A DNA stretch of 16,605 nucleotides, taken from the NCBI GenBank assembly GCA_947176545.1, contig CAMWRB010000010.1, forward strand, positions 1 through 16,605, given 5' to 3'. The translations under genes and the position numbers were made by a program. The stretch's first letter is position 1; each line of letters begins with the position of its first letter. The notes under the pieces are model-generated. The model saw only the letters and a list, made by a program, of their open reading frames with translations. It had not been told where the DNA came from and searched no databases. Shown here in pieces: positions 12,967 to 16,605 of this stretch. Source of the stretch: an uncultured Porphyromonadaceae bacterium. GTDB lineage: Bacteria > Bacteroidota > Bacteroidia > Bacteroidales > Muribaculaceae.

Positions 12967-14679
12967 ATGAAAATTCTGACTAATCCTGATTTCCATCCGG
13001 CTATTATCGATTCGCTCAAGGGATACAATATGTCCCGTTTCCGCAGTGACCTTGTGGCCGGTATCGTCGTCGGTATCGTGGCGCTGCCGCTTGCAATCGC
13101 TTTCGCTATCGCCAGTGGTGTCACTCCTACGGTCGGCCTTATCACAGCCGTCATCGGTGGATTTATAGTCTCATTGCTCGGCGGCAACTCCGTGCAAATC
13201 GGCGGACCTACCGGGGCATTTATCGTCATCATTTACAATATAATCCAGCTCTACGGACTCAGCGGACTGGCTATTGCGACTTTTATGGCAGGTATGATTC
13301 TTGTCCTGATGGGACTCTTCCGTCTCGGCACCATTATCAAATTCATACCATACCCTATAGTCGTAGGCTTTACCGCCGGTATCGCACTCACCATATTCTC
13401 GACACAGATGCCCGACTTCTTCGGGCTGAATATACCGGAAAAGATTCCCGGCGACTTCGTCAGCAAATGGGGTGTCTACTTCAGGTATTTCTCGACCGTT
13501 AATCTAACCACACTCGCTGTCGGATTAGGCTCGCTGCTCATCATCATCTTCACGCCCAAAGTGAACAAACGCCTTCCCGGCGCCCTGACTGCAATCATAG
13601 TCGTGACGCTGGTGGTCTGGATACTGAAGGAGTACTGTGGCGTGGAGGGCATACAGACCATCGGCGACCGCTTCGGTGACCTTAAGCCTGCTCTGCCACA
13701 AGCCGCACACATCAGTCTTAATATGGAGTCTATCAATCTCCTGCTCCCCTCCGCATTCACCATCGCTATGCTTGGCGCCATCGAGAGTCTGCTGAGCGCG
13801 ACGGTCGCTGACGGACGTACCGGAGACAGAACCAACTCCAATACCGAACTTATGGGTCAGGGCATAGCCAATATGGTTGTCCCCATCTTCGGAGGTATAC
13901 CGGTCACAGGTGCAATCGCGCGTACCATGACCAACATCACCAATGGAGGCAAGACTCCCGTCGCCGGTATCATTCACTCTGTCGTGCTCCTGCTCATCTT
14001 CCTCTTCGCCATGCCGCTCATCAACCTCGTACCGATGTCGTGTCTGGCCGCTGTCCTTATCATGGTCAGCTACAATATGTCCGGTTGGCGCACCATCAAG
14101 GGGATGGCAAACGACCCCAAGGGGGATGTCTCTGTGCTTGTCACCACATTCTTGCTCACCGTCGTTTTCGACCTTACAATCGCTATCGAGATTGGATTGC
14201 TCCTGGCTGTAGTCCTCTTCCTGCGTCGCGTGTCGGAAAATACTACCGTCAAGGTCTACGGCCGTCAGCTCGACGCTGCCGAGGGCACTGATATGTCCAA
14301 GCATGAGGTTCTCGACCTCCATCACGGGGTGTCTGTATATGAGATTGACGGCCCGTTCTTCTTCGGTGCCGCGACCAAGTTTGACGAAGTGGTGAGACAC
14401 ACCAACTCGGAGACACCTCTGGTCAGAATCATACGCATGCGCAAAGTCCCCTTTATCGACTCGACCGGTCTCCATAACCTGCAGATACTCATAGAGTCGT
14501 CTCACAAGGAGGGTATACGTATAGTGCTGTCAGGTGTCAATGACAGTGTCCGCGAAGCCCTACATAAGTCACATATTGACAATATGATACCTCGAGACTG
14601 TATCTGCGACCATATCAGCAAAGCAGTTATCGTGGCCAATCATCTCGCCGAACTCCAGACCATATCGCGAACTCACTGA
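12967..14679 (+). CDS. SulP-family anion transporter with STAS domain
   Basis: 570-residue inner-membrane anion transporter of the SulP/SLC26 family. The membrane part (about 25-425) carries about 12-14 helices with family signatures: AGIVVGIVALPLAIAFAIASG (31-51), GGPTGAF (79-85), GAIESLLSA (270-278) and the segment from ELMGQGIANMVVPIFGG (294-310) through TGAIARTMTNITNGG. The C-terminal STAS domain (about 450-560) has IDSTGLH (497-503), with Ser499 at the position phosphorylated in SpoIIAA-like STAS proteins. I chose ATG 12967; the longer frame from 12919 runs back into the preceding gene. SulP members move sulfate, bicarbonate or dicarboxylates, and the sequence alone does not decide. The sulfur-linked methionine genes nearby make sulfate attractive but are a separate unit. 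Confidence 0.92.
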   Translation: MKILTNPDFHPAIIDSLKGYNMSRFRSDLVAGIVVGIVALPLAIAFAIASGVTPTVGLITAVIGGFIVSLLGGNSVQIGGPTGAFIVIIYNIIQLYGLSGLAIATFMAGMILVLMGLFRLGTIIKFIPYPIVVGFTAGIALTIFSTQMPDFFGLNIPEKIPGDFVSKWGVYFRYFSTVNLTTLAVGLGSLLIIIFTPKVNKRLPGALTAIIVVTLVVWILKEYCGVEGIQTIGDRFGDLKPALPQAAHISLNMESINLLLPSAFTIAMLGAIESLLSATVADGRTGDRTNSNTELMGQGIANMVVPIFGGIPVTGAIARTMTNITNGGKTPVAGIIHSVVLLLIFLFAMPLINLVPMSCLAAVLIMVSYNMSGWRTIKGMANDPKGDVSVLVTTFLLTVVFDLTIAIEIGLLLAVVLFLRRVSENTTVKVYGRQLDAAEGTDMSKHEVLDLHHGVSVYEIDGPFFFGAATKFDEVVRHTNSETPLVRIIRMRKVPFIDSTGLHNLQILIESSHKEGIRIVLSGVNDSVREALHKSHIDNMIPRDCICDHISKAVIVANHLAELQTISRTH

Positions 14680-14713
14680 CCCCTTCGTTTTATCTTCCGG
14701 CAACCGGTATCAA

Positions 14714-14731
14714 CTTCGGTGTACACCAAAG
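14714..14731. repeat. Interrupted dyad downstream of SulP
   Basis: GGTGTACACC (14718-14727) is a perfect 10-bp palindrome, flanked after one mismatched base on each side by CTT (14714-14716) and AAG (14729-14731). As RNA it could fold into a short hairpin with a GUAC loop, 35 nt after the SulP stop, but no T-run follows closely. It may be a weak terminator or a dimeric regulator site in front of the helicase gene. Confidence 0.3.
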
Positions 14732-14787
14732 AATTTATCCCTTCATAAGGATTATTGACAACTTCGCTTGTTATAGTATTAAACAGT

Positions 14788-14874
14788 ATGTCGAATCAGG
14801 CATATAATTCCATTAACATATTTTACTCCCGGGCTATAATATCCGGGGTAAGCAAAGAATATAATCCGATATGA
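14788..14874 (+). other. Possible 28-codon leader ORF before helicase
   Basis: The ATG at 14788 opens a 28-residue frame rich in Asn, Ile, Ser and Tyr (start MSNQAYNSINIFYS, end KEYNPI). Its TGA (14872-14874) overlaps the helicase ATG (14871-14873) as ATGA. The hairpin at 14823-14851 lies inside it. Ribosome passage could open that hairpin and hand over to the helicase start. No strong start context is visible, so it may not be translated. Confidence 0.3.
14823..14851 (+). promoter_or_regulatory. Stem-loop just upstream of the helicase start
   Basis: TTAC-T-CCCGG (14823-14832) pairs with CCGGGGTAA (14843-14851). The stem is 9 bp with one bulged T and a 10-nt AT-rich loop. It ends 19 nt before the helicase ATG, close enough to affect ribosome loading. 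DEAD-box cold-shock helicases often control their own messages through structured leaders, which makes this a reasonable regulatory candidate. No TAnnTTTG promoter is visible in 14680-14870. Confidence 0.45.
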
Positions 14875-16605
14875 AGACATTTGAAGAATTGGGCGTTGCG
14901 CCCGAATTATTGAAAGCGATAAGTGAGTTGGGATTTGAATCACCGATGCCCATCCAGGAGATGGTCATCCCGCACCTCCTGTCACAAGAGGGGGATGTTG
15001 TGGGACTGGCACAGACCGGTACGGGCAAGACCGCCGCTTTCGGTCTCCCGGTCTTACAACGCATCGATGCCGACAAGGATACGGCTCAGGCACTGGTCAT
15101 AGCTCCGACACGAGAATTATGTCTGCAGATAGCCGGCGACCTCGCTGACTTCTCAAAATATCAGGACAACATACGCATACTCCCGGTTTACGGCGGTTCC
15201 TCCATCGACTCTCAAATCCGCGCGCTGCGCAAGGGTGTGCAGGTGATTGTCGCCACCCCGGGTCGTCTAATCGACCTTATCAAGCGCGGAGAGGTCAAAC
15301 TTGATGATGTGCATACCGTCATTCTCGACGAGGCCGACGAGATGCTCAACATGGGATTTCTCGATGACATCGAAGAGATTCTGTCGCACGTCCCTGACGA
15401 CCGCAAGATGCTGATGTTCTCAGCTACAATGCCTAAGGAAATAGCCGGTATTGCCAAGAAGTTCATGCACGAGCCGGTGGAATTCGTCGCGGGCAACAAG
15501 AATGAGGGAGCTAAAAATGTAAAGCATATCTATTACATGGTCAAGGCTCACGACAAGTATCTGGCCCTCAAACGTGTGGCTGACAATAATCCGGACATAT
15601 ACGGTATCATCTTCTGCCGCACACGCAAGGAGACACAGGAGATAGCCGACAAACTCATCTCAGACGGTTATAATGCCGACTGCCTGCACGGAGACCTTTC
15701 GCAACAGCAGCGTGACCTGGCGATGAAGAAATTCCGCGACCATGTGACGCAGTTGCTCGTGGCGACCGATGTGGCTGCCCGCGGTCTGGATGTCGATGAC
15801 CTGACACACGTCATCAACTACGGACTCCCTGACGATGTGGCGGTCTACACTCACCGCTCGGGACGTACCGGACGAGCCAACAAGACCGGTGTGAGTGTAG
15901 CCATCATACACTCGCGCGAAAAGTCCAAATTGCGTGAAATCGAGAAAATCATCGGTAAGCAATTCGAGTATAAGAAGGTTCCGACCCCTGAGCATATCAT
16001 CGAGAAGCAGCTGTATAACCTCGCCGACCGCCTGGAACGCGTGGAAGTCAATGAGGCCGAGATTGACAAGTATCTCCCCGGCGTCCGTAAAAAATTGGAA
16101 TGGTTGTCGGAGGAAGACTTGCTCAAACGTGTCCTCTCGCTCGAATTCAACCGTCTGTTGCAATATTACAACAATATGCCCGATATTGACCTCAACGAGA
16201 GCGACAGGGGAGGCAAATCCGGCAAACGTGACAAGAGCGAACGTGGAGGAAAACGAGACAAGAAAGATAAAGACCGTCGTACAGCCGACGCCGGAATGGA
16301 ACGCCTTATGGTCAATGTCGGCAAGGCGCAAGGGTTCTTCCCGGGAAATCTGATGGAGCTTATCAACAGGTCGGTCGTTGGTGATAAACCTGAAATTGGA
16401 CGTATTGACCTCCTTCCGGACTATACTCTCTTCGATGTGCGCAAGGCTGACGCCGGGCGTATCATCAACGCACTCAAAAATGCGGACTTCTTCGGACAGC
16501 GTGTGCGTGCAGAGATAGCTACCGACCGCGATTATACCCTCGAAGCCAAAAACCGTCGTGAGAAGGCTCAACGTAAGGCTAAGGAGAATGCGGAAGCCAA
16601 AGTGG
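14871..16605 (+). CDS. DEAD-box RNA helicase (DeaD/CsdA-like), cut by right edge
   Basis: Open for 578 codons to the window edge, with no stop, so the C-terminal end lies outside. It is an ATP-dependent RNA helicase expected to remodel structured RNA in ribosome assembly, mRNA decay or cold adaptation. RecA domain 1 shows the Q motif (FEELG, GFESPMPIQ, to residue 29), Walker A AQTGTGKT (47-54), PTREL (79-83), TPGR (129-132), DEAD (153-156) and SAT (184-186). Domain 2 shows HGD (273-275), ATDVAARGLD (298-307) and HRSGRTGR (328-335). A helical segment (about 375-440) leads to a Lys/Arg/Asp/Gly linker (about 445-472), then a DbpA-type RNA-binding domain (about 477-553), then a basic Lys/Arg/Glu/Ala tail. 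All catalytic motifs are intact. The upstream leader holds a stem-loop and a possible small ORF. Long minus-strand frames here are antisense shadows. Confidence 0.96.
   Translation, partial: MKTFEELGVAPELLKAISELGFESPMPIQEMVIPHLLSQEGDVVGLAQTGTGKTAAFGLPVLQRIDADKDTAQALVIAPTRELCLQIAGDLADFSKYQDNIRILPVYGGSSIDSQIRALRKGVQVIVATPGRLIDLIKRGEVKLDDVHTVILDEADEMLNMGFLDDIEEILSHVPDDRKMLMFSATMPKEIAGIAKKFMHEPVEFVAGNKNEGAKNVKHIYYMVKAHDKYLALKRVADNNPDIYGIIFCRTRKETQEIADKLISDGYNADCLHGDLSQQQRDLAMKKFRDHVTQLLVATDVAARGLDVDDLTHVINYGLPDDVAVYTHRSGRTGRANKTGVSVAIIHSREKSKLREIEKIIGKQFEYKKVPTPEHIIEKQLYNLADRLERVEVNEAEIDKYLPGVRKKLEWLSEEDLLKRVLSLEFNRLLQYYNNMPDIDLNESDRGGKSGKRDKSERGGKRDKKDKDRRTADAGMERLMVNVGKAQGFFPGNLMELINRSVVGDKPEIGRIDLLPDYTLFDVRKADAGRIINALKNADFFGQRVRAEIATDRDYTLEAKNRREKAQRKAKENAEAKV

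Noticed and set aside
13525..14505. 326-codon minus-strand ORF opposite the SulP gene
   Set aside because: The translation is His/Asp/Glu-rich low-complexity sequence complementary to transporter helices and the STAS domain. It is a shadow of the real gene.
14755..14790. Sigma-70-like TTGACA ... TATAGT in the helicase leader
   Set aside because: The spacing is only 11 nt and Bacteroidetes primary sigma factors use a different consensus, so it is unlikely to be a promoter.
15660..16571. 303-codon minus-strand ORF opposite the helicase
   Set aside because: It is fully antisense to the DbpA-type C-terminal half and RecA domain 2 of a helicase with intact motifs. Its protein has no recognisable domain, and it is explained by codon bias on the other strand.

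Overview
The window looks like the chromosome of a gut-type Bacteroidales bacterium. A member near Muribaculaceae or Bacteroides/Parabacteroides is my inference, not proven. The evidence is Bacteroidetes-type promoters (TTTG ... TAnnTTTG) upstream of several genes, starts without clear Shine-Dalgarno sequences, a Bacteroidales-style lipoprotein flavodoxin, a C69 dipeptidase, a DcaP-like porin, and a DEAD-box helicase with a DbpA-type C-terminus. There is no insertion sequence, phage, CRISPR array, tRNA or rRNA that I can support.

Layout. (1) 1-337 holds no intact gene. At the far left a minus-strand reading frame has a faint FecR-like look, and a hairpin and a well-formed promoter follow. (2) 338-1632 is a two-gene plus-strand unit: a flavodoxin-fold lipoprotein and a small four-helix PepSY-TM-like membrane protein, a plausible extracytoplasmic flavin/redox pair. 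(3) 1647-2009 is a small acidic hypothetical on the minus strand. (4) 2216-9656 is a tight plus-strand methionine operon: secreted C69 dipeptidase, PLP-dependent Cys/Met-metabolism enzyme (likely homocysteine synthase), MetF and cobalamin-dependent MetH. The gaps are 7 nt, a 4-nt ATGA overlap, and 31 nt. (5) 12290-9711 is a minus-strand unit: outer-membrane porin, phosphoribosyltransferase and HAD phosphatase; the last two genes overlap by 19 nt. (6) 12470-14679 diverges from it: a bacterial PH-domain membrane protein and a SulP anion transporter with a STAS domain. (7) 14871 to the right edge is a DEAD-box RNA helicase, open to the end of the window, with a hairpin and a possible 28-codon leader ORF upstream.

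How the genes fit together. The PLP enzyme would make homocysteine (or cystathionine), MetF makes 5-methyl-tetrahydrofolate, and MetH joins the two products into methionine using B12. The peptidase at the head of the same transcript could supply amino acids by hydrolysing peptides in the envelope. SulP may import sulfate or another anion, but its substrate cannot be read from sequence. The porin/PRTase/HAD unit could be an import-and-salvage route for a nucleobase-like compound, or an uncharacterised biosynthetic pair; this is the most open functional question in the window.

The strongest regulatory observations are -7 promoter elements ending only 3-5 nt before the start codons of both divergent genes at 12290 and 12470 (possible leaderless mRNAs), a near-duplicated block with a palindrome at the methionine operon promoter, and short upstream ORFs whose stop codons overlap the start codons of the flavodoxin and helicase genes.
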